Shown here in pieces: positions 41,172 through 50,221 of a DNA stretch of 64,000 nt. Both the position numbers and the translations under genes were made by a program. Each line of letters starts with the position of its first letter. Positions within the stretch are counted from its first letter, which is position 1. Origin of the DNA: Myxococcales bacterium (GTDB taxonomy: Bacteria > Myxococcota_A > Polyangia > Polyangiales > Polyangiaceae); contig JADJCA010000002.1 of NCBI GenBank assembly GCA_016703425.1, positions 806,001-870,000 on the forward strand, written 5' to 3'. Under the pieces are notes generated by a model. It was given only the letters and a program-made list of their open reading frames with translations. It was not told the DNA's origin and made no database searches.

Positions 41172-42494
41172 ATGGTTCGAGCGTCGGCGAAACCCCACGT
41201 CCACGAGCGCGGCGTCGCGCGCCTCGACGGCGTCATCGAGTTTGTCCGCTTCTCGGCGCGGCCAATGCCTCTCGTGACGTTGCTCGACGAAGCCCCGCGA
41301 CGCATCGCGGCGATCTTCAACGCCGACATTTGCTCGCTGTACCTGCTCGAGGGCGAAGGCACGCTGGTGATGCGCGGCAACGTCGGCTTCGACGGCAAGG
41401 GCCTCGGAAAGGTGCGACTCGCTGTGGGCGAAGGCATCACGGGGCTCGCCATCGAGTACCAGCGCCCGATCTCCGCCGACCGCGCCGAACAACATGCATC
41501 CTACAAGCACTTCGCGGACCTCGGCGAGGAGCGGTTTCCTGTGTTCCTCGCGATCCCCGTGGTCGGAAAGAGGGGCCCGCTCGGCGCCGTCGTGGTGCAG
41601 CGAAAGAAGACGCCCTTCACGGAGGCCGATGTCGAGCTCTTGATGGCGCTCGGCGCGCAGATCTCCGCCGGCGTTCGGACCGCCGAGCTTCTCGACGGCG
41701 CGCGCTCGTCGCACCCACCGAGGCGCGCCGGCGGCGGCACGCGCAAGGTCACGCTAACGGGCCGGCCCGAAGTCGGCGGCCGCGCCCTCGGCGCCATCGC
41801 TGCGCTCCGGAGGCCGGCGCACCGCCAGGGCGACTTGCCGAGCGAGGGCCCAAGTCAGGACGTTCGGCGGCTGCGCGGGGCCTTCGACGTCGCCGCGAAG
41901 TCCGTGGAGGCCTTGGCGCGGCGCGCCGAGTACCTCGGCAAGGGACGCGACGCGATGTTTCTCGGGACCTACGTCGAGATCTTGTCGGACATGCGCTTCC
42001 GCGAGCGGGCCCTCGAGCTCGCCGGCACCGGCATCGGCCTCGGCCAAGCGCTCAGCCGCGTCGCGCGCGAGGTGACGCGGACAGCCGCGACCATCAGCGA
42101 TCCCTTCCTCGCGGAGCGGGCGCGCGACGTCGAAGATCTTTGCGACGCGCTGGTGATGCTCGCGGCGTCGGACAAGCGCGCCGAGATGCCATCGAAGGCG
42201 ATTCTGATTGGCGACGGCCTCACGGTCTTCGACTTGCTCATCACCGCGCGCGCCCAGCCGGTGGGCATCGCCCTCAGCGAGCGCGCCCTCGCGGCGCAGG
42301 GTCCGCGCACCCACACGCTCCTCGAGCTGCTCGACATCCCTGCCATCATCGACGTCGAGGGGCTCTTCAAGTGGGCCTCCGACGGCGACATCGCGCTCTT
42401 GGATGGCGATCACGGCATCCTGGTCTTGAACCCCACGAAGAGCGAGGTGGCCGTCTTGCGGCAGGAAAAGCGCGACGAGCGCGCGGCCCACTGA
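41172..42494 (+). CDS. GAF domain fused to truncated enzyme-I/PtsP-like module
   Basis: 440 aa. Residues about 35-185 form a GAF domain ('RIAAIFNADICSLYLLEGEG', 'AVGEGITGLAIEYQRPISA'). Residues about 235-440 resemble the N-terminal PEP-utiliser part of PtsP/enzyme I: the helical domain ('FLGTYVEILSDMRFRERALE') and the swivelling phosphohistidine domain ('LIGDGLTVFDLLITARAQPV', then 'THTLLELLDIPAIIDVEGLF' with candidate His381, and 'DGDIALLDGDHGILVLNP'). The PEP-binding TIM barrel that completes enzyme I is absent, and the next ORF is unrelated. It may be a regulatory remnant or an acceptor phosphorylated in trans. Confidence 0.78.
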   Translation: MVRASAKPHVHERGVARLDGVIEFVRFSARPMPLVTLLDEAPRRIAAIFNADICSLYLLEGEGTLVMRGNVGFDGKGLGKVRLAVGEGITGLAIEYQRPISADRAEQHASYKHFADLGEERFPVFLAIPVVGKRGPLGAVVVQRKKTPFTEADVELLMALGAQISAGVRTAELLDGARSSHPPRRAGGGTRKVTLTGRPEVGGRALGAIAALRRPAHRQGDLPSEGPSQDVRRLRGAFDVAAKSVEALARRAEYLGKGRDAMFLGTYVEILSDMRFRERALELAGTGIGLGQALSRVAREVTRTAATISDPFLAERARDVEDLCDALVMLAASDKRAEMPSKAILIGDGLTVFDLLITARAQPVGIALSERALAAQGPRTHTLLELLDIPAIIDVEGLFKWASDGDIALLDGDHGILVLNPTKSEVAVLRQEKRDERAAH

Positions 42495-42676
42495 ACGGTC
42501 GTTCGTCGTCGGCGTTTGGCAACGCGGGCGCCATGAAGGGCCCCGTCGAGCGCTCGGCCAGCCTATTTTTGCCGCTCCGAGCGTACCGAGGTGCGACGGA
42601 GACTCGCCTTTAGGACGCGCACCGGCAATCTTCCTGATTCACCCAAGAGGCGCCGCGACCGACGTGTCGGACGCCC

Positions 42677-43321
42677 ATGACGTTCGCGATGAGCCAGCCT
42701 GAAGAAGACCGCACCGCCGAGCACCGCGAGCTCCCTAACCTCGGCGACGAGAGCGGCGACCGCGACAGCATCACAGACGTGCACGGCACGGTGGCTCGCT
42801 TCGAGATGGCCTACTCGCCCGATCCGGGCACGCGGCACGCCTTCGGCCCTCCCCTGTCGGTGAAGCTGCCGTCGTTCCTTTATCTCGGGGTCGCCGTCGT
42901 GGCGGCGGTGCTCGTGGTCATCGCCTACACCTCATCGTCGGCCTCGACGCTCTTTCGCTACATCGTGGAGGGCGACAAGCACCGCATCCTGAGCGCGCCG
43001 GGCTTCGCGCTTATCCTCGTCGCCAGCTCCATCGGGAGCGTGGTGCGGACGCACATGCGCGGCGTCGTTGTGACGAGCGATGGCCTCGAGACTCGAACGC
43101 TCATCACGCTGGGCCTGCCCCGCGTTCGCAAGTGGGCGTGGCCGCAAGTCGACCGCATCCTCGTCGACGACGGCAACAACGTCTTGATTGAGCTCTGGGA
43201 CGGTCGCTACGAGCGACTGCCCGATGTGGATCGGCGCCAACACCTCGCCGAGCTGATGCAGCAAGTCGCCGCGGCGCGGCGCATTCAGGTGACGCGGCTG
43301 AAGGATCTGGCGCGGTCTTAG
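42677..43321 (+). CDS. Membrane protein with PH-like domain
   Basis: 214 aa. An acidic N-terminal tail is followed by two hydrophobic segments at about 68-84 ('FLYLGVAVVAAVLVVIAY') and 104-120 ('PGFALILVASSIGSVV'), then a strand-rich C-terminal domain ('GVVVTSDGLETRTLITLGL', 'WPQVDRILVDDGNNVLIELW') typical of bacterial PH-like (bPH2) modules, ending in a helix. No enzymatic motif. An alternative ATG at 42689 is possible. Stands alone before a convergent lipoprotein gene 5 bp away. Confidence 0.65.
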   Translation: MTFAMSQPEEDRTAEHRELPNLGDESGDRDSITDVHGTVARFEMAYSPDPGTRHAFGPPLSVKLPSFLYLGVAVVAAVLVVIAYTSSSASTLFRYIVEGDKHRILSAPGFALILVASSIGSVVRTHMRGVVVTSDGLETRTLITLGLPRVRKWAWPQVDRILVDDGNNVLIELWDGRYERLPDVDRRQHLAELMQQVAAARRIQVTRLKDLARS

Positions 43322-43326
43322 GCGCT

Positions 43327-43983
43327 TCAAAAACTTGACTGGTCACCACAGTGCGGAACGGAGAAGGTGACCTCGGCGGAGATCGCTCCCGGCGGCTTCA
43401 GCTTCGGTCCGTCTAGCGAAAGCGTCCCGCTCACCACGTTCCCCAGCTTGCGCCCCGACGCCGTGAGCGTGGTGGGGACGCTAAAGAACGGCAGTCCGCC
43501 GCCAGCCTGAGGCAGTTCGTAGAACACATCCACGCTGGCCTTCTGGCCGGCGATGCCGTGGATATGGACATGCGCGAGCGACCCGAGAGGAGCGGAGTTC
43601 CCGGGGCTCTTGAAGACGCCGTGCGGGTGCAGCCACGTGGTCAACCAAACATTCAGGTCGCCGCCGCGAAACGTGTCGTTGAACGCAAAGCCGTCCACGA
43701 GTGTCAGCGTCGACGCATCGGGAAGCGTGATGGTACCGGAGACCGATGCGGCTGTATCGCAGCTTCCGGCGGGAGCAGGCGGTTCGGGCGACTTGCCGCC
43801 GTCTCGAGCCTTGACCGGCGAGGGCTGCGCTGGCGGCGCGCCGCTTGGGTTCCCGGCTGGGACATCCTGCGGCGCGCCGTCGTCGATCGCGGGGCGCGGT
43901 TCACCGGGCATCTCGCCTCCCCCACCAGACGAGCAGGCCACCGCGAACGCCAAGAGACCGAGGGCAGGGAGCGCAGGCTTCAT
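43327..43983 (-). CDS. Lipoprotein of unknown function
   Basis: 218 aa from ATG 43983. Signal peptide with lipobox 'LAFAVACSS', then an 80-residue Gly/Pro/Asp linker. The folded domain has 'LTLVDGFAFNDTFRGGDLNV' and 'GSLAHVHIHGIAGQ' (His-x-His), with Cys in 'GSCDTAAS' and 'PHCGD' probably joined. The HVHIHG block is reminiscent of CHRD-type or copper-binding strands but no family is certain. The 301 bp upstream (43984-44284) hold no gene that I can support. Confidence 0.65.
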   Translation of the reverse strand: MKPALPALGLLAFAVACSSGGGGEMPGEPRPAIDDGAPQDVPAGNPSGAPPAQPSPVKARDGGKSPEPPAPAGSCDTAASVSGTITLPDASTLTLVDGFAFNDTFRGGDLNVWLTTWLHPHGVFKSPGNSAPLGSLAHVHIHGIAGQKASVDVFYELPQAGGGLPFFSVPTTLTASGRKLGNVVSGTLSLDGPKLKPPGAISAEVTFSVPHCGDQSSF

Positions 43984-44284
43984 CCTTCCGATGAGAGCAA
44001 TCCCCGCACCAAGGCGACGAAGGAGGGACGAGGCGCCCGGCAACCACTCGATCTACATGGGCCTATCGTGCGGATGCGATTCTTCGCCGCGGGAAAGTCT
44101 CACACCATCCGGGATGTTGCTGTCGTCTAGGGTCCTCACGCTTGTCGACGCGACGCACTGACGGGAGCGTCTCTACTCCTCAGACCACGACGGCATCGCA
44201 GGCACGCCAGGGCGGCGCACTTCGAACCGGGGACGCGGCATGCTTTTGGCCCGGGTGAGGTTGCCGTCGTTAACGCGCGCGCCT

Positions 44285-45466
44285 CTACGCGCCGCCCGTC
44301 TCGTATTCCGCGCGCGCTTTCTCTCGCAGGCCCGCGTCGGAGAGCACCTCGAGGGCCGTTCGCGCGAGGGCCTTGGCGGCGACGAGCGCCGTAGCGATGC
44401 CGCGCTCGCTCTTCGCGGCGTCGGCGAACTCGCGCGTGTGACACAAGCAGGCGCCTTCGTCGACGATGGCGAGCCACGGATGGATGGAGGGCACGGCGTG
44501 CGAGACGTCGCCCATGTCGGTGCTCCCCGCGCCGACGCGCGCGTCGACCTCGCGCGGCGTTCGGCCGAGCGCTGACGCATGGGCACCAAAGGCGCGGGCC
44601 AGGGCGAGGTTGTTCTGCATGTCGGCGTAGCCACGTCGCTCGTCCACAGCGATGGTCACGTCGCTCGCCATGGCGGCGGCACGCGCGCATCGCTCGACGA
44701 TGGCGCGAACGCGCGCGAGCTCCTTCGTGTCTTTCGCGCGGACGCTGAACTCGCACTCGGCGCGTTCGGCGATGATGTTCACGGCTTGCCCGCCGTCGAT
44801 GACGTAGCCGTGGACGCGAACGCCGTCGCGAAAGTGAACGCGTTGACCGTCGATGAGGCGGAAGGTGTCCATGCACGCCGTGAGCGCGCTCTGCCCTTCG
44901 AAGGGCGCGATGGCCGCGTGGGCCGGCTTGCCGCCGAAGGTGAAGCGAATCCAAAGATTGGCGAGCGCCGGATGCGCCAAGACGTCGCGGTCGAAGGGAT
45001 GAACCATCATGGCGGCGGACACGCCGTCGAAGACGCCGGCTTCGAGCAGCTTGATCTTGCCGCCGCCGCCCTCTTCCGCGGGCGTGCCCACCAACAGGAT
45101 CTCACCCCCGAGCGCTTCTGCGCTGCCCGCGGCCGCGAGGAAGGCGCCAACGCCGGCCGTGGCGATGAGGTTGTGCCCGCAGGCGTGCCCGAGCTCGGGC
45201 AGCGCGTCGTATTCGGCGAGGATCGCCACCTTGGGCCCGCCACGTTTTCCCGCGCGCGCGAGGAGCGCCGTGGGCAGAGCGCCAACGCCGGCTTCCACCT
45301 CGTGACCACGCGCGCGCAAGAGCTCGCTGATCCACGCGGCGGCCTTGTGCTCTTCGAAACGAAGCTCGGGGTGCGCGTGAATGCGGAGGGCGAGCTCTTT
45401 GAGGTCAGCCGCGCGTGTTTCGACTTCAGCGTCCACAGACGCGATCACACTCGGAGAGAGAGCCAT
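44285..45466 (-). CDS. M20-family amidohydrolase/metallopeptidase
   Basis: 393 aa. Metal ligands of the M20 family: His in 'GHACGHNLIATAG', the catalytic Glu pair in 'GTPAEEGGGGKI', His in 'AAMMVHPFDRD' and the late 'STDMGDVSHAVPS'. The dimerisation/lid domain lies between ('IRFTFGGKPAHAAIAPFEGQ'). It is closest in layout to AbgB/aminobenzoyl-glutamate and N-acyl amino-acid amidohydrolases rather than carboxypeptidase G2. ATG 45466 (MALSPSVIASVD) starts the fold. A 96-bp gap separates it from the divergent oxidase. Confidence 0.88.
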   Translation of the reverse strand: MALSPSVIASVDAEVETRAADLKELALRIHAHPELRFEEHKAAAWISELLRARGHEVEAGVGALPTALLARAGKRGGPKVAILAEYDALPELGHACGHNLIATAGVGAFLAAAGSAEALGGEILLVGTPAEEGGGGKIKLLEAGVFDGVSAAMMVHPFDRDVLAHPALANLWIRFTFGGKPAHAAIAPFEGQSALTACMDTFRLIDGQRVHFRDGVRVHGYVIDGGQAVNIIAERAECEFSVRAKDTKELARVRAIVERCARAAAMASDVTIAVDERRGYADMQNNLALARAFGAHASALGRTPREVDARVGAGSTDMGDVSHAVPSIHPWLAIVDEGACLCHTREFADAAKSERGIATALVAAKALARTALEVLSDAGLREKARAEYETGGA

Positions 45467-45562
45467 GGCGCCGATGCTACCTTCTGGCCGACGGAATTCA
45501 CCGCGTGCTTTCGCCCGAAAGAGCCCTTCGCAGCGCCGCGAAGCGCGGCATAGTGTCGGACC

Positions 45563-47095
45563 GTGACTCGGGCAATTCTCTCGCGTCGTCGTGCCTTCGA
45601 AGGCCTCATTGCAGCAGGCCTCGTTGGACCGGCGGCGTGCACGCCCGCTCGCAGCCCCGCTCACAATCCCGTGCGTGCTCCGGTCCGATACGACGCGGCG
45701 AACCAGCGAAAGCACATCGTCGTCGTTGGCGCGGGCATGGGCGGTCTCGCGGCGGCAATTCGCCTAAACGAGCTCGGCTTTCGCGTGACCGTGCTCGAAC
45801 GCTCGCCGATTCCGGGCGGCCGCGTGTCGTCGGTGCCCGTCGCCGGCTTTGCGGTCGAGGCCGAGGGCCGCCGGTACGACAAGCTTCAGGACGTTGGCGC
45901 GCAGTTCTTGAACGATCGCTACGGGACGCTCTTCTCGCTGCTCAAGCAAAGTGGCGCGTCGCTTTCGCCTTTGCCGCTATCGACCAGGAGCGCGACCTTG
46001 CGCGGCGGCAAGGCTCTCGTCGTCGACGGCGCCCGCCCCTTCACGCTCGTGGACAGCGGCCTCGTCGACTTCGCTTCCGCCGCGCGCGTCAAGGTCGCCT
46101 ACGACCTCGCGGAGTACAGCGTGCGCGACCTGCCGCTCGACGACTTCGCCGCTTGGAGCGCCTTGGATCGCGGCACGGCGCGCCAGTGGCTGGATGAACA
46201 CTACGGAGACGTCGGCGCGCGTTACCTCGGCGATCCGGCCATCGAGACGCTCTTCTTTCATCGCCCCGAGGAGACGTCGAAGGCCTTCTTCCTCTGGCTC
46301 ATCGCGAACCATGCGGCCGCGAACCAATGGCTCACGTTGGCCGGCCACACGGCGTCGATCCCAGCGGCCTTCGCTCGCGCGCTCGTCGCGAGGAAGGTCG
46401 ACGTGCGTTTCCTCGTGGTGGCCGTCTCCGTCGCCGAGGACGGACCGGCGGCGCGCGTGCGGGTGCAGCTCCGCGATGGGGGCGCGCTCGAGGCCGATGG
46501 CGCCATCGTCGCGACGCCGGGCCCCGTGTCGCGTCGCCTGCTCGCGAAGCCAACGGCAGCGCAAGCGGCGATCGTCGAGGGCGGTTACGCGTCGACGATC
46601 GTCGTCAACTTTCACTGCGAGCGGGCCTTCGCTCCGCTGCACCGTGAGGGTGCCATCGGCGGCATCAACGTTCCCGCGGTCGAACGACGCGGCGTCATCG
46701 CGGGGCTCTCCGTGGAATCAGGCAAGTACCCCGACGCGGCGCGCGAAGGCACGCTGCGCGGCCACGAGATCTACGGCCTGCACCTCACGGACGCCGGCGC
46801 CCGACGGCTCCTCACCGAGTCCGACGACGCCATCGCACGAACGGTGCGCCGCGAGCTCGACGGATACTTCCCGGGCATCCTCGCGACGGAGCTTGGCTGC
46901 GTGGTGAAGCGCTGGGAGCATGCCATTCCACTGTCGCCGCCGGGCCGCGCCATCGCCCTCGACGCGTTCTGGCGCGAGCAACACGACGGGCCGGGGCGCA
47001 TCCTCTTGGCGGGAGACCAGACGACCTTCGCGACGCTCGACGCCGCGGCGCGCTCGGGCGTGGTCGCGGCCGAGGCCCTGGCGAGGCGCGCTTGA
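45563..47095 (+). CDS. Exported FAD-dependent amine oxidase / phytoene-desaturase-like protein
   Basis: 510 aa from a GTG start. The N-terminus carries twin Arg ('SRRRAFEGLIAAGLVGPAAC') with a Cys at the end of the hydrophobic stretch, fitting Tat export and possible lipidation. The FAD Rossmann motif is 'HIVVVGAGMGGLAAAIRLNE' with GRVSS, and the C-terminal FAD motif is 'ILLAGDQTTFATLDAAARSG'. Substrate unknown. Oxidases of this kind in the periplasm act on amines or isoprenoids. Its divergent partner is a cytosolic M20 hydrolase, possibly of the same pathway. Confidence 0.82.
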   Translation: MTRAILSRRRAFEGLIAAGLVGPAACTPARSPAHNPVRAPVRYDAANQRKHIVVVGAGMGGLAAAIRLNELGFRVTVLERSPIPGGRVSSVPVAGFAVEAEGRRYDKLQDVGAQFLNDRYGTLFSLLKQSGASLSPLPLSTRSATLRGGKALVVDGARPFTLVDSGLVDFASAARVKVAYDLAEYSVRDLPLDDFAAWSALDRGTARQWLDEHYGDVGARYLGDPAIETLFFHRPEETSKAFFLWLIANHAAANQWLTLAGHTASIPAAFARALVARKVDVRFLVVAVSVAEDGPAARVRVQLRDGGALEADGAIVATPGPVSRRLLAKPTAAQAAIVEGGYASTIVVNFHCERAFAPLHREGAIGGINVPAVERRGVIAGLSVESGKYPDAAREGTLRGHEIYGLHLTDAGARRLLTESDDAIARTVRRELDGYFPGILATELGCVVKRWEHAIPLSPPGRAIALDAFWREQHDGPGRILLAGDQTTFATLDAAARSGVVAAEALARRA

Positions 47096-47144
47096 GAGGC
47101 GAACCACCTGACGCTCTCCTCGCGTCCCGCACTCGGGGTCGGTG

Positions 47145-47633
47145 CTACGGCCGAAGGTACGTGTAGCCCTGCTCCTGCAGCTCCATCAGCCGCACGACGC
47201 CGCCCTTGTTGGCGATGCTGCAGCCCTTCACCAGCTGCTCCTTCGGCAGGTTTTGCTTCGTCATCGTGTTTCCGCAGATGGTGAGAACGAGGCCGTCAGC
47301 GACGAGCTTGTCGATGAGCCCGCGGAGGTCGGCGTCCATGCCCTCGGCCATGAACGTCTTGACGGCGGGGCCGTGGGCCACAAGCTCCATCGCGCCGATG
47401 TCTTTCCAGCCAACACCCTCGGCGTGGTTCTTGATGTTCGTGAGGACGAACTTCGCCTTGTCGGCCCCCGCTTCCGAGAGGTGATAGACGACCTTGTGCT
47501 TCTTCGGTGCGTCGGGCGCATGCGTCACTTGGACGATGCCCGGCTCTTGCGGGGCCGATGCCGCGGCGCCGCCACACGCGGCGGTCATGAGCGAAACAAC
47601 GAGAGCAGGCCAGAGCGACGGAGCGAGGTTCAT
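47145..47633 (-). CDS. Exported DsrE-family protein
   Basis: 162 aa. Signal peptide with lipobox 'SLMTAACGG'. The mature part shows the DsrE/F-like pattern: 'HKVVYHLSEAGADKAKFVL', 'TNIKNHAEGVGWKDIGAMEL' and 'ADGLVLTICGNTMTKQNL' with Cys in 'TICGN' and 'VKGCSIANKGG'. DsrE-like proteins carry sulfur or act as small redox/transfer proteins. Periplasmic, lipidated versions are seen in several Gram-negatives, function unclear. It lies 38 bp downstream of the AhpD-like gene, probably in one transcript. Confidence 0.8.
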   Translation of the reverse strand: MNLAPSLWPALVVSLMTAACGGAAASAPQEPGIVQVTHAPDAPKKHKVVYHLSEAGADKAKFVLTNIKNHAEGVGWKDIGAMELVAHGPAVKTFMAEGMDADLRGLIDKLVADGLVLTICGNTMTKQNLPKEQLVKGCSIANKGGVVRLMELQEQGYTYLRP

Positions 47634-47671
47634 TTGGGCATGGTCGCGAGGCCCGCGGGCCAGCACAAGGG

Positions 47672-48235
47672 TCATTGCGTGGTCGGGCTGGAGATGCCGC
47701 ATTCGCCGCCGAAGAAGCCGGCGGACGGAATGCCCAAGCCCTGATTGAGGCGCGCCCAGTAGTTCACCTGCGCGATGGTCGTCGCCAGGACCACGATCTC
47801 GCGCTCCGTGAAGTTTGAGCGAAGCGCACCGGCGAGGTCGTCGTCGACGATGACCGGCGTTTCAGAGAGAGCGCGTGCGAAGCGCACGGCAGCGCGCTCG
47901 CGGGCCGACGCTTGGGGCAACTCTTGGCTCGCCAACAGCGCCCGCACCTCTGCGAGCGCGACCTTCGCGCCCTCGTGGTTGGCGGCGTTCATGTCGATGC
48001 AGAAGGGACACCCCGTCGCGACGGAAGCGGCGACTCGCACAAGTTTCAACGTGCGCGTCTCAAGATCGGAGGGGCCGTGAGCGGCCATGGCTTCGAAGAG
48101 CCCGCTCGCGATGGCGCCCTTCGGGTAGTGGCTGAGGACGCGCGCCGGCAACGGATCTTTTCCCGCGATGCGTCCCGCCAACCACAGCGCGGGGCGGAGG
48201 TACCAGGGAGACTTCGGCGGCGGGGCGATGAGCAC
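47672..48235 (-). CDS. Carboxymuconolactone decarboxylase / AhpD-like protein
   Basis: 187 aa. AhpD-like CxxC motif 'ATGCPFCIDMNAANHEGAKV', followed by 'LATTIAQVNYWARLNQGLGI'. The His after CxxC at the usual AhpD position is replaced by Asn/Asp ('CIDMN'), so peroxidase function is uncertain. It follows the SMI1-like gene by 2 bp and precedes the DsrE gene, suggesting a three-gene transcript. Confidence 0.85.
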   Translation of the reverse strand: MLIAPPPKSPWYLRPALWLAGRIAGKDPLPARVLSHYPKGAIASGLFEAMAAHGPSDLETRTLKLVRVAASVATGCPFCIDMNAANHEGAKVALAEVRALLASQELPQASARERAAVRFARALSETPVIVDDDLAGALRSNFTEREIVVLATTIAQVNYWARLNQGLGIPSAGFFGGECGISSPTTQ

Positions 48236-48237
48236 GC

Positions 48238-48897
48238 TTAGAGATCGTCCAACGCAAGCACGTCATGCGGCTGCGACTGGATCCATTGAAGCGAGGCGGC
48301 GAGGTACTGTGCGAAGGACGTGGCGACGTAGGTCATCTCGTCGGGGTCGTGCGTGAACGCGATGATCTGCCCCGGGCGGCCGCGTTTGCTTGGCGACGCG
48401 TCGACAAGGAGCACGAGCGTTCCGCCGCCGAAGGACGCGAAAGGCAACCAGCCCGGCTGGTACCAGCCCGGAGCGATCCGCGGATCGCGCTCCTCGGGGT
48501 CTTCGTAGCCCTCGTATTGCGGAGCGCGCTTCGCAAAGCTGGCGCGCTCCTTGATGGCCTCGCTCACGCTCAAAAACTCGTAGCCCGTCATGAACCCGGG
48601 GCGCGAGAAGAGGTTGTGCTCGTAGCCGTCGCTGGTGCGCCACGCGGCGCCAAGCTCGCCTGGCACGAGGACTCCGTTCAGGGACGCGAGCTTCGCGAGC
48701 GCCGTGGCCTTCGCCGGCTTCCGCAACTCGAGCGATGCGCCATGGTTCGACGCGAGCGCGCGAATCCCGTCGAGGTAGTCCGCGAACGACATCGTCGCCG
48801 CGGTCTTCGCCTTCGGTTTTGTTCTCGCGTTCGTCTTCGGCTTCGCCGTTCGCGTCTTGGGTTGGACCACGCACGGCACTTTAGGTGACGGGGACAC
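48238..48897 (-). CDS. SMI1/KNR4-like protein with basic N-terminal extension
   Basis: 219 aa if started at the GTG 48897, 184 aa from the ATG at 48792. The core resembles SMI1/KNR4: 'VPGELGAAWRTSDGYEHNLF', 'FLSVSEAIKERASFAKRAP' and 'WLPFASFGGGTLVLLVDASP'. The extension (VQPKTRTAKPKTNARTKPKA) is strongly basic, like the tails of three other proteins in this window, so the longer start is retained tentatively. No ribosome-binding site decides the start. It lies 2 bp upstream of the AhpD-like gene. Confidence 0.62.
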   Translation of the reverse strand: MSPSPKVPCVVQPKTRTAKPKTNARTKPKAKTAATMSFADYLDGIRALASNHGASLELRKPAKATALAKLASLNGVLVPGELGAAWRTSDGYEHNLFSRPGFMTGYEFLSVSEAIKERASFAKRAPQYEGYEDPEERDPRIAPGWYQPGWLPFASFGGGTLVLLVDASPSKRGRPGQIIAFTHDPDEMTYVATSFAQYLAASLQWIQSQPHDVLALDDL

Positions 48898-48972
48898 GAC
48901 AGACCAGCGCAGAGCCCGGCGCCGCGACTCAGCCGGTGCCCGCGCGCGAGGCTTGGGATATAGAATTTCGCC

Positions 48973-50136
48973 ATGGCGAAGCCTCCTCGAGAGCGCCTCC
49001 TCTTCGCGGCCCTTGCGTCGCTCCTCTGCGCCGGTTGTCCCGATGCGCCGCCGCTCGTGGAGGCCGCGGCGCCGAGCGCGCGCAACGCCCCGGTCCCCAG
49101 CGACGCCGGGTCAGCGACGGCAACGAGCGAGCCGGCGGCCGTCGACGCAGCCGCGGCTCACACGGCGCGCGTGCGCGTGACCGGCGAAGGCAAGGCGATG
49201 GGTACGCACCTCGCGTTCGCGGCCTACACGAACGACAGGCTCGACGAAGCGGGCGTGCGCCGCGCCTTCGATGCGGCCATCGCCGAGATGAAGCGTGTCG
49301 AAAACTTGATGACGACGTGGCGCGAAGACGCGCAGCTCGCGAAGGTCAACGCGGCCGCCGGCAAAGGGCCCGTCGCCGTCGACGCGGAGACGCGGCACGT
49401 CATCAACGTGGCGCTTCAAACGAGCGTCATGTCGCAGGGCACCTTCGACATCACCTTCGAGAGCCTGCACGGCCTCTGGAAGTTCGATCAAGATCTCGAT
49501 CCGACGCCGCCCACGGCCGCCGCCATCAAGGCGCTCCTCCCCCGCGTGAACTACAAGTTCATCAAGGTCGACGACGACAAGGGCACGGTCTTCATCACGA
49601 AGGCCGGCACGAAGATGAGCCTCGGCGGCATCGCCAAGGGTTACGGCGTCGATCGCGCCGCGAAGGTGCTCAAGGAAGCCGGCCTCGACTCCTTCTATGT
49701 CCAAGCCGGAGGCGACCTCTACACCGCGGGGCGAAAGCCCGACGGCAGCGAGTGGTCGGCCGGCATCCGCGATCCGCGCGGCGAAGCCGGCTCGTATTTC
49801 GGCCGTCTCCTCGTGTCGGACCACGCCTTCAGCACCGCCGGCGACTACGAGCGCGCCTACGTCGTCGGCGGCAAGCGCTACCACCACATCATCGATCCGC
49901 GCACCGGCTACCCGGCCACGGCGTGCCGCAGCGTGACCATTTGGGCGAAGACGGCGCTCCAGGCCGACGCCATCGACGACGCCGTCTTCATCCTCGGACC
50001 CGAGCGCGGCATCGCGCTCGTAGAGACACTCGACGACGTCGGCGCCGTCGTGGTCGACGCGAAGAACAGCGTGTGGATCTCCAATCGGCTGAAGGGGAAG
50101 CTCACGATCGACCGCGTGCCGAGCGAGGGGCTGTAG
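48973..50136 (+). CDS. apbE: FAD:protein FMN transferase (ApbE)
   Basis: 387 aa. Signal peptide with lipobox 'ASLLCAGC'. ApbE motifs: 'GKAMGTHLAFAAYTN', 'NLMTTWREDAQLAKVNAAAG', 'MSLGGIAKGYGVDRAAKVL', 'VQAGGDLYTAG' and 'HHIIDPRTGYPA', the last holding Mg-site residues. The lipoprotein ApbE of Gram-negatives attaches FMN to Thr/Ser of Nqr/Rnf-type redox proteins in the periplasm. No Rnf or Nqr genes are nearby, so the target is elsewhere. A stem-loop follows at 50152. Confidence 0.93.
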   Translation: MAKPPRERLLFAALASLLCAGCPDAPPLVEAAAPSARNAPVPSDAGSATATSEPAAVDAAAAHTARVRVTGEGKAMGTHLAFAAYTNDRLDEAGVRRAFDAAIAEMKRVENLMTTWREDAQLAKVNAAAGKGPVAVDAETRHVINVALQTSVMSQGTFDITFESLHGLWKFDQDLDPTPPTAAAIKALLPRVNYKFIKVDDDKGTVFITKAGTKMSLGGIAKGYGVDRAAKVLKEAGLDSFYVQAGGDLYTAGRKPDGSEWSAGIRDPRGEAGSYFGRLLVSDHAFSTAGDYERAYVVGGKRYHHIIDPRTGYPATACRSVTIWAKTALQADAIDDAVFILGPERGIALVETLDDVGAVVVDAKNSVWISNRLKGKLTIDRVPSEGL

Positions 50137-50151
50137 GGCGAACGCGGTGCG

Positions 50152-50190
50152 GGTGATGGCGACGCCCGGCATGGCAGGCCGGGCATCACC
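50152..50190. terminator. Hairpin between apbE and precursor C (bidirectional terminator?)
   Basis: GCCCGGC (50164-50170) pairs with GCCGGGC (50178-50184); GGTGAT (50152-50157) pairs with ATCACC (50185-50190), leaving a bulge. It sits between two convergent genes. No U-tract is visible, so termination strength is uncertain. Confidence 0.45.
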
Positions 50191-50221
50191 GAAGCGCGAT
50201 GCGACGCTCTCTCGACGCAGA

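Noticed and set aside
44200..44240. GTTCGAA at 44220-44226, a tRNA T-loop-like sequence
   Set aside because: The flanking bases do not pair as a T-stem and no acceptor, D or anticodon arms can be folded around it.
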